From positions 30,125,289-30,189,288 of the forward strand of contig NC_059368.1 in assembly GCF_019703515.2 (NCBI RefSeq): 64,000 bases of DNA, in the 5' to 3' direction. Made by a program: the position numbers and the translations under genes. The stretch comes from Myxocyprinus asiaticus. Taxonomy: Eukaryota; Chordata; Actinopteri; Cypriniformes; Catostomidae. Positions 1-11,677 of the stretch are shown in pieces (position 1 is the stretch's first letter; the number at the start of each line of letters is the position of its first letter). The notes under the pieces were generated by a model. That model ran no database searches and was not told the origin of the DNA. It worked only from the letters and a program-made list of their open reading frames with translations.

Positions 1-122
1 CTGGAGCAACCTGGAGTTAAATGTCTTGCTCAAGGACACAATGGTGGTGGCTGTGGGGATCAAACCAGCAACCTTCTCCTACCAGTTATGTGCTTTAGCC
101 CACTATGCCACAACCACTCCAC
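1..122 (-). mobile_element. tRNA-derived SINE fragment, antisense
   Basis: Read on the minus strand, this segment has an A-box-like TGGCATAGTGG and, about 35 nt on, a B-box-like GGTTTGATCCC, the two internal RNA polymerase III promoter parts of a tRNA-derived SINE. They are followed by the central motif CCTTGAGCAAGACATTTAA, which is shared by many fish SINEs of the V-SINE type. The copy is cut by the left edge of the window, so its tail cannot be judged. Family assignment is by resemblance only. Confidence 0.6.
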
Positions 123-164
123 AGTTAAACTCATCAAAATCACTAATTGTAAATTAAATTATTA

Positions 165-770
165 CAGATCATAGTTTGGATTCGCTCTGTTTGACTGAAA
201 CCTGAATTAAAACGTAAAAAATTAAAATATATTAGTTTAAATTAGTCTACTCCCTCAGGTTATTGTTATAAATATGAGCCTCGTCTGAAAGGTCGAGGAG
301 GAGGTGTTGCTACAATTTACAGTGATATTTTCAGTGTTACTCAAAGGTCTGGACATAAGTTTAATTCTTTTGAACTGATAATTCTTAATGTGACATCGTC
401 AGATATAAATAAAAAATCTTTGTCTTCTTTTGTTCTTGCAATTACCAGATTTTCTGTCAGATCTATTGGTTGCTGTGGATTTAGCTTTAATCGTCGGTGA
501 TTTCAACATCCACATTGATAATGAAAATGATACACTGGGATTAGCATTTATCGATATTCTCAACTCTGTTGGGGTAAGACAAAATGTGACAGGTGCAACC
601 CATCGACAAAATCATACATTAGATCTAATTTTGTCATATGTAATTGATGTTGATAATATAGAAATTCTGCCGCAGAGCGATGATATATCATTATCTCGTC
701 TCTTGTATGCTGCACTTAACCAAGGTAACTCAATTTATGCAACGTTAGTGTTCAGGTAGAACTATTCTTT
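165..770 (+). pseudogene. LINE endonuclease domain, broken
   Basis: Translated pieces show an LCLTET segment near 180, a GRGGGVA segment near 290 and, in an open stretch at 430-759, GDFNIHID followed by a THRQNHTLDLIL block. These match the order of conserved blocks in the apurinic/apyrimidinic-like endonuclease of L2/CR1 LINEs, which nicks target DNA for target-primed reverse transcription. The blocks lie in different frames, so the domain is disrupted. The normal histidine-containing end of the domain is not seen after DDISLS. Confidence 0.7.
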
Positions 771-1009
771 CAGCTACTAAAGATAGCTTCACTAATAATC
801 TTCCAGATTTGTCTCAAATACTCAGTACACCAAAAAGTTCAGAAGAACTTGATGTTGTCACAGAAAATATAGATACAGTCTTCTCTAGCACTCTAGATAG
901 TGTGCCACCCCCCCCCCCCCCACCCCATCGATTAAAGAAAGTTAAATAGAAAAATTATGCACCATGGTACAATGATCTAACTCATGCACTCAAGAGAGCA
1001 GCTCGGAAA

Positions 1010-2300
1010 ATGGAGCATAAGTGGAAGAATACAAAATTAGAGGTATTTCGTGGTGCATGGAAGGATAGTGTCTCTAACTACAGACAGGCTCTAAAAACTG
1101 CCAGGTCTGCATATTTGAGCAAACTCATAGAAAATAACTACAACAATCCAAGGTGTTTATTCAGTACTGTGGCTAAATTGGTTAAGAATAAAACTTCTGT
1201 TGAACCAGATATTCCATCGCAGCATAGTAGTAATGACTTTATGAATTTCTTTACTAATAAAATCGAAATCATCAGAAACAAAATTGGAATTACGCACCTG
1301 TCTGCCATAGCACCCCAGAAGACTACAATTATTCCCTATGAGCAACTTCAATCCTTTGCTGTTATAGGTCAGGAAGAGCTAACAAAATGATCAAAACATC
1401 AAAATCAGCAACATGTATCTTAGACCCAATACTGACTAAACTCCTAAGAGAGGTGTTCCCTGTAATCTCAGAACCTCTTCTTAATATTATTAACACCTCA
1501 TTATCCTTAGGGCATGTTCCAAGAAACTTTAAATTGACAGTTATCAAATGTGTATCAAGAAACTACAGCTTGATCCAGGAGAACTGGCTAATTATAGTCA
1601 ATTTCCAATCTCCCATTTATGTTGAAAATACTAGAAAAGTTAGTGTCCTCCCAACTAGTTCATTTTTACAGAGAAATGTTATATATGAAGAATTTCAGTC
1701 AGGATTTAGGCCCCATGATAGTACAGAGATGGCACTTATCAGTGTTACAAATGACACATGAATATGCCGTTTTGTTTTTAAAAATGTGTAAGAATTACAC
1801 ATGTATGAATATTAAGTTGCCCATTATGGTAGTTATTCTGACTCGTTGCACAGTGAGCAGTAAGAGGATAAAGAGACTGCTAACGGGTATAAAATGACTT
1901 GCTTTTATCATCTGATTGCAGCTGCATTTCTCTTCTAGTGCTTTTAGATCTTAGTGCTGCCTTTGACACCATAAATCATGACATTCTCTTGGATAGGCTT
2001 GAGAATTATTTTAGCATTTGTGGACAGGCATTAGCTTGGTTTAGGTCTTGTCTCTTAGACCGCTACCACTTTGTCTGTGTAAATGAGGAACTGTCAGATC
2101 AGATCAAATTAAAGTTAAGTATGGAGTGCCACAGGGATCAGTTTTAGGGCCTCCCCCTGGGAGACATTATTAGGAACCATGGAATTAGTTTTCACTGTTA
2201 TGCCGATGATACACAACTTTATATTTCTTTGAAACTCTGCGAAATTTCACAACTTTCCAAATTAACAGTGTATAAATGATATCAAAGAGTGGATGCTATA
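1010..2300 (+). pseudogene. LINE reverse transcriptase, broken
   Basis: An open stretch at 1010-1390 is the linker between endonuclease and RT. At 1387-1761 comes the RT N-terminal region (ILDPILTKLLREVFPVISE, then EEFQSGFRPHDSTEMAL). At 1899-2147 the palm begins with LLDLSAAFDTINHDILLDRL. The catalytic YADD is intact at 2199-2210. Between 1755 and 1899 a roughly 140-bp segment unlike the family interrupts the gene, and near 2150 part of the block after the GSVLGP-like motif is deleted. Frameshifts separate the pieces, so no functional RT is encoded. Confidence 0.8.
1756..1898. other. short insertion inside the LINE RT, flanked by AAATGAC repeats
   Basis: The RT reading stops at AAATGAC (1749-1755) and resumes after a second AAATGAC (1892-1898) with the family-typical block CISLLVLLDLS. 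The 136 bp between have no clear terminal inverted repeats or poly-A. The 7-bp direct repeats look like a target-site duplication of a small insertion. They could also be a chance repeat around an unalignable stretch. Confidence 0.4.
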
Positions 2301-2559
2301 CATTTCCTTCTACTCAATTCCAATAAAACAGAAGTACTAATTATTGGAACAAAAACATCAAAAAATAAGACGTTAAAATATAATCTGACTCTTGATGGAT
2401 ATACTGTAACGTCAACTTCTACAGCAGAAAAAAAGAAAAAAAGGTGTTATATTTGATAGCAATCTAACATTTGAAAAACAAATTTCCAATATTTTAAAAC
2501 TGCATTTTTCCACCTCAGAAATACTGCCAAGTTATGACACGTCATCTGTTTCTGATGCT

Positions 2560-3060
2560 GAAAAACGAATTCATGCATTCATGACCTCAAGACTAGATTA
2601 TTGTAAAGCATTACTTGATGGATATCCTGCAGATTTAATAAATAAATTCAGTTGGTTCAAAATGCAGTGAGAGTGTTAACTAGAACCAAGAAATATGGTC
2701 ATATCAGCCCCATTTTATCGGCATTGCATTGGCTACCTGTTAAGTTTCGTATTAATTTAAAAATTCTGTTAATTACTTACTAAGCTTTGAATGGTCTAGC
2801 TCCAAAGTACTTAAGTGACCTTCTGTCACGCTATAATCCATCACGCTCAATACGATCGTAAAACTCCAGCCTTTTAACAATACCGAGAATATCAAAATCC
2901 ACAAAAGGAGGGAGATCATTTTCATTTTTGGCTCCTAAACTATGGAATAGTCTTCCTAGCAGAGCTCGGAACTCAGACACATTCTCTCAGTTTAAGTATA
3001 TAGAGAGTAAAGAATAAAGAATAAAGACTTATATATTCAGCCAGGCATACACCTAATTTA
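2560..3060 (+). pseudogene. LINE ORF2 C-terminal region, broken
   Basis: Fragments such as SRLDYCKALLDGYPA (near 2590) and a block from ISPILSALHWLPV (near 2702) belong to the conserved region after the RT in L2/CR1-clade ORF2. The same region is present, antisense, in the LINE copy at 11.9-12.45 kb. Stops and frameshifts are frequent. The 3' untranslated region follows from about 3060. Confidence 0.7.
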
Positions 3061-3902
3061 TCCCTCAATTCATAGCTATGCTGCTTTAGTTAGGTCTGCC
3101 GGAACCAAAAACACTTATCTTATTCGTTAACCCTGCTTTAAATTGAATCATATCTATGCTAATTTTATTCTATTTCCTTTCCCTGTCTAAACCTTCCCCT
3201 GATTATATCCAGAGGTTACGAGTGCCTGCCAGATCCATCTCTGGTCATGCCTGATGTCCGATTCCCACTGTGTCACTGAGTGATGATGACAAACTGCAGC
3301 ATGTGCCAGCCGGACTTCACTTCAGTCTACTAAGACGACTTCACAGAGGATGAATTGATGCAAACTCAAAGACATGGGATTCTGCCCTTAAGCATGGGCT
3401 CAGCATGGAGTTCAACAAAATTACCTGCCATAAGCTTTCAGCCGGACTGCGATGCTCCTCATTGAATGATACCTACCTGTATATCAACTTGGTCAAAGGA
3501 GGGACAACACTCTCTTAAACTACATAGAAAATGAATTAACCACTAACAAAAGCCTTCATCGGCCAAAATCAAAGGACAATGCATCTACGTGTATTTCCTC
3601 AGTTAATTCGGGATGACTTCAAGGATTTTAACACTAAAACTTATAGATAATATACAATCTTTCTGTTTAATAATTGACCCACAACACTTACTTAGTTTAC
3701 TAATTTTAACCACTAATAGTTCTAAACATAAATAACTAATATTGGCATTATATTCATTCATTTTCTGTTGTAGCACAATTTCATGTGCAGCTGCTTTGAA
3801 ACAACACCTGTTGTTAAGAGCACTATACAAATCAATTTGACTTGACTTGACTTGAAGTGTAACAAAGTGAAATAAAACCAATAAAATGTAAAGAAAATTG
3901 TC

Positions 3903-3908
<6 letters not shown>

Positions 3909-3950
<42 letters not shown>
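3909..3950 (+). repeat. (GT)21 microsatellite
   Basis: Uninterrupted GT dinucleotides. The tract starts about 50 bp after the LINE 3' tail. Confidence 0.97.
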
Positions 3951-3953
<3 letters not shown>

Positions 3954-4046
3954 TGTTTTCAGATAGCGTATGTGACCAAAGGAATTTTATTCCTATTGGA
4001 TTAAGTAAAAAAAAAATAAAAAATGTTGTCCTGGTCAAAACATAAG

Positions 4047-4345
4047 GGTTAAAGGAATAGTCCAGAAAATGAAAGACATTCATCATTTACACACTTTTTC
4101 AAAACCTGTATGTTTTATTGTCTTCTTTAGAACATAAAAGTAGTTATTTGTAGCACAATGTCCAAGCTGCTTTTGTCTATAAAATGAAAGTGAATGGTTA
4201 CCACCGCTGTCAAGATTTTCATTGTATAATGACGTCAATTACAGTTCCTCACACAAAGCTCTCTTATGTCTACAGAAAACTTGGAATATAGTGCACAAGA
4301 TCTGTGGACTACTTTCATGATGATTTACTGTTACTTTTTGTAACT
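4047..4345 (+). repeat. fold-back MITE relic (Angel-like family), one arm
   Basis: It starts with TTAAAGGAATAGTCCAGAAA and continues with family blocks: a CATTTACACAC-like segment, AAACCTGTATG, AAAATGAAAGTGAATGG, and CAGTTCCTCACACAAAGCT near the far end. The same ordered blocks recur in the other copies in this window, notably around 13.5 kb and 51.5-54.1 kb. The name Angel is from memory of cyprinid short inverted-repeat elements and is tentative; membership in one family is supported by the internal comparison. Confidence 0.65.
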
Positions 4346-4569
4346 TGTTCAAATGTTTCCTTTGTTATTCAGTGGAAATTAATACAGGTTTGAAATGTCA
4401 TTTTTGGGTAAACCATTTAAGATGCAAAGGCAGACATCCTTCTCCATCAGTCAAGCTTTACAGTGTGTTATTTGGGGGATGTTTTGTATGCTCGCAACCA
4501 GTGAAACTCATCATCAAAGCACTTGTCCTGATGAGGATATTGGCTGAGCATACCTCCTCTTTTTTCTAG

Positions 4570-4629
4570 CCCAAGCCCCTGCAGTCTCTGGGACTCCAGG
4601 AGCAGGAAGCTGAGCCCCAGGCTTGCGGG
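4570..4629 (+). other. candidate 60-nt internal exon (unconfirmed)
   Basis: A pyrimidine-rich acceptor (CCTCCTCTTTTTTCTAG) precedes 60 nt that read as 20 codons without a stop (PKPLQSLGLQEQEAEPQACG), followed by the donor GTAGGA. The stretch is GC-richer than its surroundings and belongs to a 240-bp island (about 4560-4800) that matches none of the repeats I recognise. A 111-codon open frame also crosses the island on the minus strand (4468-4803), so coding strand and coding status are both open. I do not recognise the peptide. Confidence 0.22.
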
Positions 4630-5344
4630 GTAGGAAACCAAATCCAGAGCTCCTGTTTTTGGGAAGTCTAGGGCAGCTTGCTGGGCCTGAGGCTGAGTTG
4701 AAGTCAGGAGCTCTTCTTCAACAGGATCCAAGGGTTGCAGTGGTTGTGTAGCAGGCCCAGCCATTAACACAGTGAAAGTGTGTTGATGCTGCTCTGATCG
4801 CATTGGGGCGACTTTTAGCCAAAGGTGCTGAAATATTTCCAGTCATCTCTGGAGCTTTGAGCTGAAAGGCTTTTCTGCTTCAGACATTAGTGTTGGTAGT
4901 TGTCTTACTGCTTAAATCTATAAAACAGTGGGAGGATGCATCACTCATAGGTTCAGAAGAGTGGGCTAAACCGAATGTTCCGTCAGGAGGCTTTGCTTTC
5001 ATATTCTAGCCATTAGTACTCCATGTCTCCTTAGCATATTTATTTTTTTTGTTGTTGTTTTTTTTGCTCTCTCAATTTCACAGCAAAGAGAAACTAGTCT
5101 TATCCTACCAGCCGTCAGTCCACTGACAACTTTCACACTGACCCAATTTACACCTGGAATTAAGATCTTTTTCAAACGATCCAGTTACAGAGTCCAAAAT
5201 GTTTTGTGATCCTGTGATCAGTCTTTTTTTTTTTTTTTTTTTTACTCTCGCAAATTTATTTAATTAGACTACTAATTCATGTTCAACAGTGTATGTACAT
5301 ACAAAATAAAAGATTTATGTAATTTTTATTTTTTTTAAAAACAA

Positions 5345-5760
5345 GTTTGTTAAGGGGTTATAGGGAAAGGAGGAGGCAAGAACCGGCTTGACAGCATAAA
5401 TAATAGTTTAATAATAAACTTAAACAAAAACACACAAACATAAACACATGCAGGGCAGCTGCCCATAGTTCTCTCTCTCTCCTGAATGGCCCTGCCCTCC
5501 TCTGTGCCACACTCCTCCCTGCATTGCCCCAGGCCGGGGAGCCCCCGGCATGATGTAAATCCCCCCCGGGGGCGTGCCTTGCGCCCCACCTGCCGGCGGT
5601 TCATCCCCACCTTCTTCGACCTAGGAGGAGACAGGAGGGGAAAAACCAACAACACAAACAAAAACAAAAAACAGGTGAGGGAAAGGCAAACACAGAGCAA
5701 CAGCGAGAGAGAGAGAGAGGAGAGAGAGAAAAAAGATGTGCGGGTACACACCAATTATAT
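5345..5760. repeat. unclassified GC-rich repeat relic with (GA)n tract
   Basis: A compositional island: an A-rich stretch with several aaataaact-like runs, then a GC-rich segment around 5525-5600, then a GA-rich run at 5704-5737. Read on the minus strand, the TTTATTATTAAAC-like stretch near the outer edge resembles the polyadenylation end of an LTR. No inverted ends or duplications could be identified. The open frames here are low-complexity and not believable as proteins. Confidence 0.3.
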
Positions 5761-6775
5761 CTGTGAAACAAACATGTTCCTGTCGAGACATTGAAACAAA
5801 TGTATCATTATTTACAAATTTATTTACTTTGATGTCCGATTCTGAACTACAGTACATCACTGAGAGGCTTGTGTAGTTCGAGAAATCTTGAATAAACAGT
5901 CAATTTTCAGACTAGTTACAATAGTGGTGAAAGTACAGTACATATAATACCACGAACAATGGGGCTGTTTTGTCAGACAGACTCCCAATTAGTCTTAGTG
6001 CTTACTATAAAAACAGGTTCACATAAAACAAATCAAACTCCTTTCGCAGTTACTTGTCTCCTAATCTGTGTTATTGTGGATGGCAAGGAGAGGATATAAA
6101 TAAAATGACTGATTTGGAGCCATGGCAGAGGAATCACATGGCATGGAAATGCCAGGTTTAGGGTCTCTGACAAACATGCTGCAAAAGCAATGTTCACAGC
6201 CACCATGTAATCCCTGAGAGCTCAGCATTAAACAGCCACTCACAGGGAAGAGGGATTTACACATAAGCACACACTCATTTATGAGCACACACCACTACTA
6301 CTGTACAAGTAACTAATAAAATGCAGAAACCAGTTAGAAGATATGATAAAACATAGAAATATTTCAAGTATTTACACATAAAATTCACCCACCTTTCAAG
6401 CTTGACATTTTCAGATGTGTGAGCAGGTCAGACTGTGAGACAAATTCAGGACCGTTTAATTTTACTTTTTGAAACAGGTACAGTTCAGACATGATGCCAA
6501 TTTGCAGGCTAACCCAGAATGCTAATTCATTATGGGTTCCCTCCTTAATTTTAAAAGGTTTTTAAAGGAGTTTAGTGAACAAGTTAAGCTTAATCGACAG
6601 CATAAGTGACATAATGTTGATTACCACAGAATTTTTTTTGTCGACTCGTCCCACCTTTTCTTTTTTTTTTTTAAAGAAGAAAAACTGAGGTTACAGTGAG
6701 GCACTTACAACGCAACTATGTTGATAATGACGGAACTTGCAACCATAGTTGGCAAACAATGCTTTTGGGAAACGC
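5761..6775. other. no gene seen (5.8-6.8 kb)
   Basis: AT-rich sequence with short runs of T near 6661. Only short open frames with no recognisable domain; no RNA gene or complete repeat could be supported. Confidence 0.6.
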
Positions 6776-6782
6776 ACCCTTG

Positions 6783-7013
6783 GTTGGTTGGTTTTGGCAG
6801 GTTGTTTTAGAGGGATTTTATACTCTTTTTTTTTTAGCTGCTTAGGTTGGTTTTAGCTGGTCAGGCTGGTCTCTCGGCCTGGTCAAGCTGGTGCTCAGTT
6901 GGTTAAACACCAGCTAAAAAATGCCTGATACCCCTCTAAAACTTGCCTGACAAGACTGGGAGACAAACTAAGAACTGCCAAGCTGGTTTTGGCTGTTTGT
7001 TTTTCAGCAGGGT
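6783..7013. repeat. small fold-back repeat rich in AGCTGGT motifs
   Basis: The left part (GGCAGGTTGTTTTAGAGGG, 6796-6814) is inverted at the right (CCCTCTAAAACTTGCC, 6932-6947), and between them TTTTAGCTGGTC and CCAGCTAAAAA also face each other. This alternating AGCTGGT / ACCAGCT pattern is common in fish genomes, in palindromic non-autonomous repeats. No target duplication was found. Confidence 0.45.
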
Positions 7014-8330
7014 TGCAGTAGTTGTAGTCCTTATTCAGCAACTTGTTAGCAACTTGCATAAAAAAACGTACATAAGGTATGATTATGTGTAGGATAATTT
7101 ACTGTGTGTTGTACATCATAACAACAAAGTCTCTTTAAGTAATGTTAACCTCAAACCTTACATCACTCATAAATCGAAAACCATTATTTGAAAAATCCAT
7201 ATTAAGGAGATAACTCATTGCTCGAAAAATGCTAATTCTCTTCAGGGCTTAAGGACTACAAAATGGACAGCTAAGCCCCTAATTTGAAAGTACTGTACAA
7301 CTTTGGTGATGGTAAGCCATTGCAGCCTCAAAGGAATCCATGCTGAGGCAAAGCTGGGCAGCGAGATCAGGACCGGCTTGTGTCAAAACCTCCAGTGAGT
7401 TTCCATCTCTGTTGGGGCATCTGCTTAGTGCTTATTGAAGAGTTTGTTTTCCTCCATTCTTTCCTGCATGAGTCACTGTGGGGAGGAGACTTTTCAGGTT
7501 GTAAAGTGTCAGGGTGTACAGAGCAAAGGTAGAGGATGAAATGGGAACCAGAGTCTTTTCATTGGCTACACTTGAAAATTGAAGCTCGGCGAGTGAAACT
7601 GAAACTGCAATCAGTGTTTCTAACAAGTTGTCTACGCCATTCTGATCTCTACTGTGCTGAAAAAACAGGCAAAGAACAGCCATGTACACCCTACTGTGAC
7701 TAAGTCTTTTGTCACAGAGACCTGTAATTTTGTTCTGGCTCTTTGAACGAGAAACAAAAATGACAAACAGCTGTGTAACATTATCACAGGCCACCACATA
7801 AATGGTCCCAATATCTGAATGAGTGAACTAAACTTGAGTTCAAAAGAGACTGATGTTCCTTGTAACTATAATATCAGGGCCTCTGCTTCCCATTTTTTAC
7901 AACAGCTATTATACAACAAAAGAGCAATATGCTGCTAGCACTACAATTGGATATACTTCATTACAGAGGATTTCAAAACAATATCAGTTTAAAGCAGACC
8001 AACTCCAAGAAACAGGTCCAAGGACCGGGTTTGTTTGAAAACAAATGATATATGAATGACAAATTAATTGCATGTGTTGCCTGTTAAGTGAAGCTGATAA
8101 AAAGCAGGCTGAAATACTATATATTGTCGACTACAGCATAAAATTATTTCCTAGATCTGGGTTATTACACAGGCAACTCCTACATTGAGTAATTAGCTAT
8201 GACCAGATTAGTGTTGCTGTTCATTATCTTACAATAATTAGTTACGTAAACAACTGGTAACAATTAAAATTAAATAATGGATTAATTAACCTGAGTTGAA
8301 AACCATGCCCTCCGGCTATATTAGTCATGA
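7014..8330. other. no gene seen (7.0-8.3 kb)
   Basis: Mostly AT-rich. The longest open frame (7432-7797, minus) shows no recognisable domain and no splice-like borders I would trust. Confidence 0.55.
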
Positions 8331-8331
8331 G

Positions 8332-8362
8332 AAAAAAAAAAAAAAAAAAAAGAAAAAAAAAA
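8332..8362. repeat. A-rich homopolymer tract
   Basis: About 31 A residues interrupted by one G; it could be an old retroposon tail, but no body is recognisable upstream. Confidence 0.85.
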
Positions 8363-11005
8363 CTTCAAATGCACATCCACGTACAAAAACAAACCTGTTT
8401 GCTACACTAAAATAACCCTCTGCAGAATAACAGCCAAACGTACAGAGAGAACGAGGCATTAAGTGAGTGATTTAATTCCAGGCCTCATTACGAGTTGGAG
8501 TTTAGTAGAGGTTCAGGGGTCATCAGACTGAGCCCAATCCCCCACTGCATCACTCTTTGTTCAGAGTAAAAATAACAAAAGCTAGAGCGGCTAAATGACG
8601 ATTTATAGTTCAGGGGGTTGCTTGCGATCACCTAGGGCTCCATAATACATAATTATCCAAAAATGATTCCCATGCCTCAGTTGGACTGGGAAAAATAGGA
8701 TCATATCCAGTAAGTTCAGTATATGAGTCACGGCAGGTTCATTTCCTGAGGGTCGCTGTCTGATATTCCTTGTTTGTGCTCCATGTGACCCTCATGTGAA
8801 GGTAGATGTAAACACCAAGTGAAGAAGGGCTGGTTCCGAAAAAAAAAAACCCTAAAAGCTTTGTGGGGGTTGGGTGAGAGGGCAGTTTGGATACATGGAA
8901 CATAAAGTTTAAATTGTTTTTTATTCAAACACATATTCCCACACTCTCATCTGGTAAAATGATTTTACCTAATTCCAAAGTATAATCCAAAATAAGCATA
9001 GGCTTTTCCCCTTGAAATGATTCTGAAACAATGCATGTCCAAAGCACACACAAACAGAAGAGAAAATCAAAATGTAACGTGGGAACTTTGACACTCTATC
9101 TCAGCATGTGCCCACATAAAACCATAAAGAACATCCATCAGCTTTTTTTAGTCAATCAAATAATATAGTAACCTCTGACCCAGACATCAGCTCTGCTATG
9201 AGACCAAGCGGCATCGGAAAGTAGATAATTCAGTACGATACTATGGCATTTTGCATCATGCACTCACTCAACAGTCGTGGCTTGCCCTGTGTAGTGGAAG
9301 GGGCAGGGTTACCTGGCCATGATACTGGTCTGACAAAACAATTGTAATTAATGAATAATGTGGCAACTTGGGAAACTTGTTTGAAGACAACACCTTGCAA
9401 ATGCCAGTTAAATGCTTTACCATCACCCCACGATGTGTAAATTTGTAAATTTTGCAGTTGGCTAACACGCTAAAGTTAGTGGCAACACTTCGCATGCATT
9501 TGAAACAGCACTTCCATCAGCTGATAAATGGTGAATGCTTTCATGTAGTAAAAAACTGTTAATGTTCCATTTGAGACAATAGTAACCATCAAAAATTCAT
9601 ACACTAGATGGCCAAGTGCATATGTGCACAAAATATAGTCATGTGGGACACAGCTCAAGATTTTCCTGATATAATTAGCCTGGTGTCCAAATTTCACACT
9701 GAAATACAGTACAACTAAGCAAATTCGAAACAGTTTTAAAACGTACAATAAAGTACTGTGGCAGAACCATAGCACACTTATGGTATCGATGGTACTTTGA
9801 AATATACCAGGTACTGAATAATTACAATTTTTATTTACTATGATATTTACCAAGGAATACCTGTAGAGACCTATCTGTTAGCATTACCAATTATCTCAGG
9901 CAGTTGCTCGGCTGGTGTGTGCTGTCCTGGAAGTATTATTCTCATGGTATGGCACTCCAGAAAAATAATTTAAACCAATCATCGAGTCATAAATGCCATG
10001 TGACTAATTTACTCTGGAGTTGCAGGTAGGGTTGCCAACTGTCCTGTATAATACGGAATCGTCCTGTATTTAAGTGAACAAAATTGTGTTCCATATTGAA
10101 TCCACACGGGACACCGTTCTTCACGTATTTTGGCGTCTCACACCCAAACTGCTGTTAACATTTCACACACTGAGAGAAACAGACCTGAAACAAAGACATC
10201 TTTGGCGTTAGTTGTGAGATATCAGCTGTTGCTTTATACGGACACCACACTTAACAGAAGCGGCCGGGGAAAGATCAAGAAAGATCAATGACAATCAGCG
10301 CTCACCTTCTGCATGAGTGCATGATAATTGTTTCCCACCATTGTGATTCCAAAATACCATGCACATATTCATGACATGACATTACATTGCATATGTGTCA
10401 GTGCTCGTTATGGAAGTGAAAGAGAGACTGAGACAAATGACGTGAGAAAAACTGCAGCACTTTTAATACAAAAGTACAGTACATGTGTGATTAAAATGCT
10501 TCATGTGATTCCCTTACATTTCCCTTGTGTAAACACTATACTGTCAAAACTACGACACTGTGATATAAGGAGAAATAGCTGTTTCATAACACTGTTTCAT
10601 AAGCGTTTTTCCACCACAAAAACCCATTATAATACATGGTTGCTTAAGACATTACTAAGACTTGTCCTAATACAATGTCCGAGAAAGGGCAAATTTATGT
10701 TTTAATGATATATATACAGTATATATTTAGCACATTAGTCATATACTGTTTACAAACTAATGAGCCCAATATTAAATGGAAAGTTTTGTATTAAAATATT
10801 ATTAAATTAACAAATATAAAATTTGTTGAGTGTTAAAAATGGAAGAGGCTGTTACAGGGAAGAAAACACTTAATGTAAAAATATTGGCTGCATTTATTGC
10901 AGCTTCGTTCTTTTGGCAAAAGGTAGTGTTTATTAAAACTTAAGATTGATAGAAATTTTGTTCTCCATCGTCGTTGTTTTAAACAGTTTTTTTATTTAAC
11001 ATGAT
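8363..11005. other. no gene seen (8.4-11.0 kb)
   Basis: AT-rich DNA with open frames up to 125 codons and no recognisable domains. A segment at about 10,030-10,120 (twice containing GTCCTGTAT) resembles a dispersed fish repeat, but I could not define its ends. Confidence 0.5.
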
Positions 11006-11270
11006 GGGGGCCGTTCACACCGAAAGTGTTATTGCATCAGTCCGTGTTACTTTTCAATTGTTTTCCTATGCAAGTATTCTCTAGATGGACCTCTTTGACC
11101 ACTGTGCTGCATCTTGCTGTTTTTCTTAGCGTCTTGCATAAGAGCGCAACATTTTCTAGACAGCTTGTCAAGTTTACTTCAACTTTTACAAACGCATATC
11201 GAGACACCCGAGTTCTGCGCTGCATATATCTTTGTTTTAGCACAAGGACGTGTTGGGTGTGAATGGCCCC
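11006..11270. mobile_element. MITE with GGGGCC(G/A)TTCACACC terminal inverted repeats
   Basis: The left end GGGGGCCGTTCACACC (11006-11021) is matched in inverse orientation by GGTGTGAATGGCCCC (11256-11270), with one mismatch over 15 nt. The 265-bp body has no coding capacity. Similar ends occur in fish non-autonomous DNA transposons, probably hAT or a related superfamily. No clear target duplication was found, so the superfamily is open. Confidence 0.55.
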
Positions 11271-11295
11271 TTAGAATATCCCATCAATGCAATTG

Positions 11296-11321
11296 TTTTT
11301 TTTTTTTTTTTTTTTTTTTTT
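11296..11321 (+). repeat. T26 homopolymer
   Basis: Uninterrupted T run just outside the right end of the 11.0-kb MITE. Confidence 0.9.
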
Positions 11322-11677
11322 GCTGATTGGCAAATGGCACCACAAGAAAGCCCTTCACTACTGATTATCCTGAGTTGTAACATCAAAGGCAGCAGACATG
11401 GAAAAATATCCATTTCAAGGCTTTAAAAGCCTTCTAAAAACTGTACTATGATAAAATATCTACTATGTTATAATGAAATACTTGTGATTTATATATTGCT
11501 TAAAAACAATGTCAGAATTATTTTGTCAGAATACACAACTACTTTTAAATGGCCGTCAATGGAGACACATATTTTTGTCAGCATACTTTTTGTCAGCTAA
11601 CCAGCCAAGCCCTGACCCCTTGATATTTACATGATTCTCTGTTTAGTCCCTTTTATACTGTATTGCCAGAATTATTA

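Larger units (their letters stand above)
165..3856 (+). mobile_element. L2/CR1-clade non-LTR retrotransposon (LINE), degraded
   Basis: Recognisable in order are an AP-like endonuclease (about 165-770), a linker, a reverse transcriptase (about 1390-2300), the conserved C-terminal region of the L2/CR1 ORF2 (about 2560-3060) and a long 3' region. The 3' end carries the tail AGCTGCTTTGAAACAA, then GCACTATACAAATCAA, and ends in short tandem repeats of TTGAC, as L2-type LINEs do. The ORF is broken by many stops and frameshifts, and no poly-A tail is present, as expected for this clade. The 5' boundary is uncertain because the start of ORF2 and any ORF1 are missing. Confidence 0.82.

Noticed and set aside
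5350..5860. Hydrophobic Leu/Ser-rich minus-strand proteins resembling membrane segments
   Set aside because: They translate a GA-rich tract and a GC-rich repeat; composition explains the hydrophobicity.
9476..9853. 125-codon minus-strand open frame with hydrophobic stretches
   Set aside because: AT-rich composition gives Ile/Phe/Leu-rich translation; no motif or start context supports a gene.
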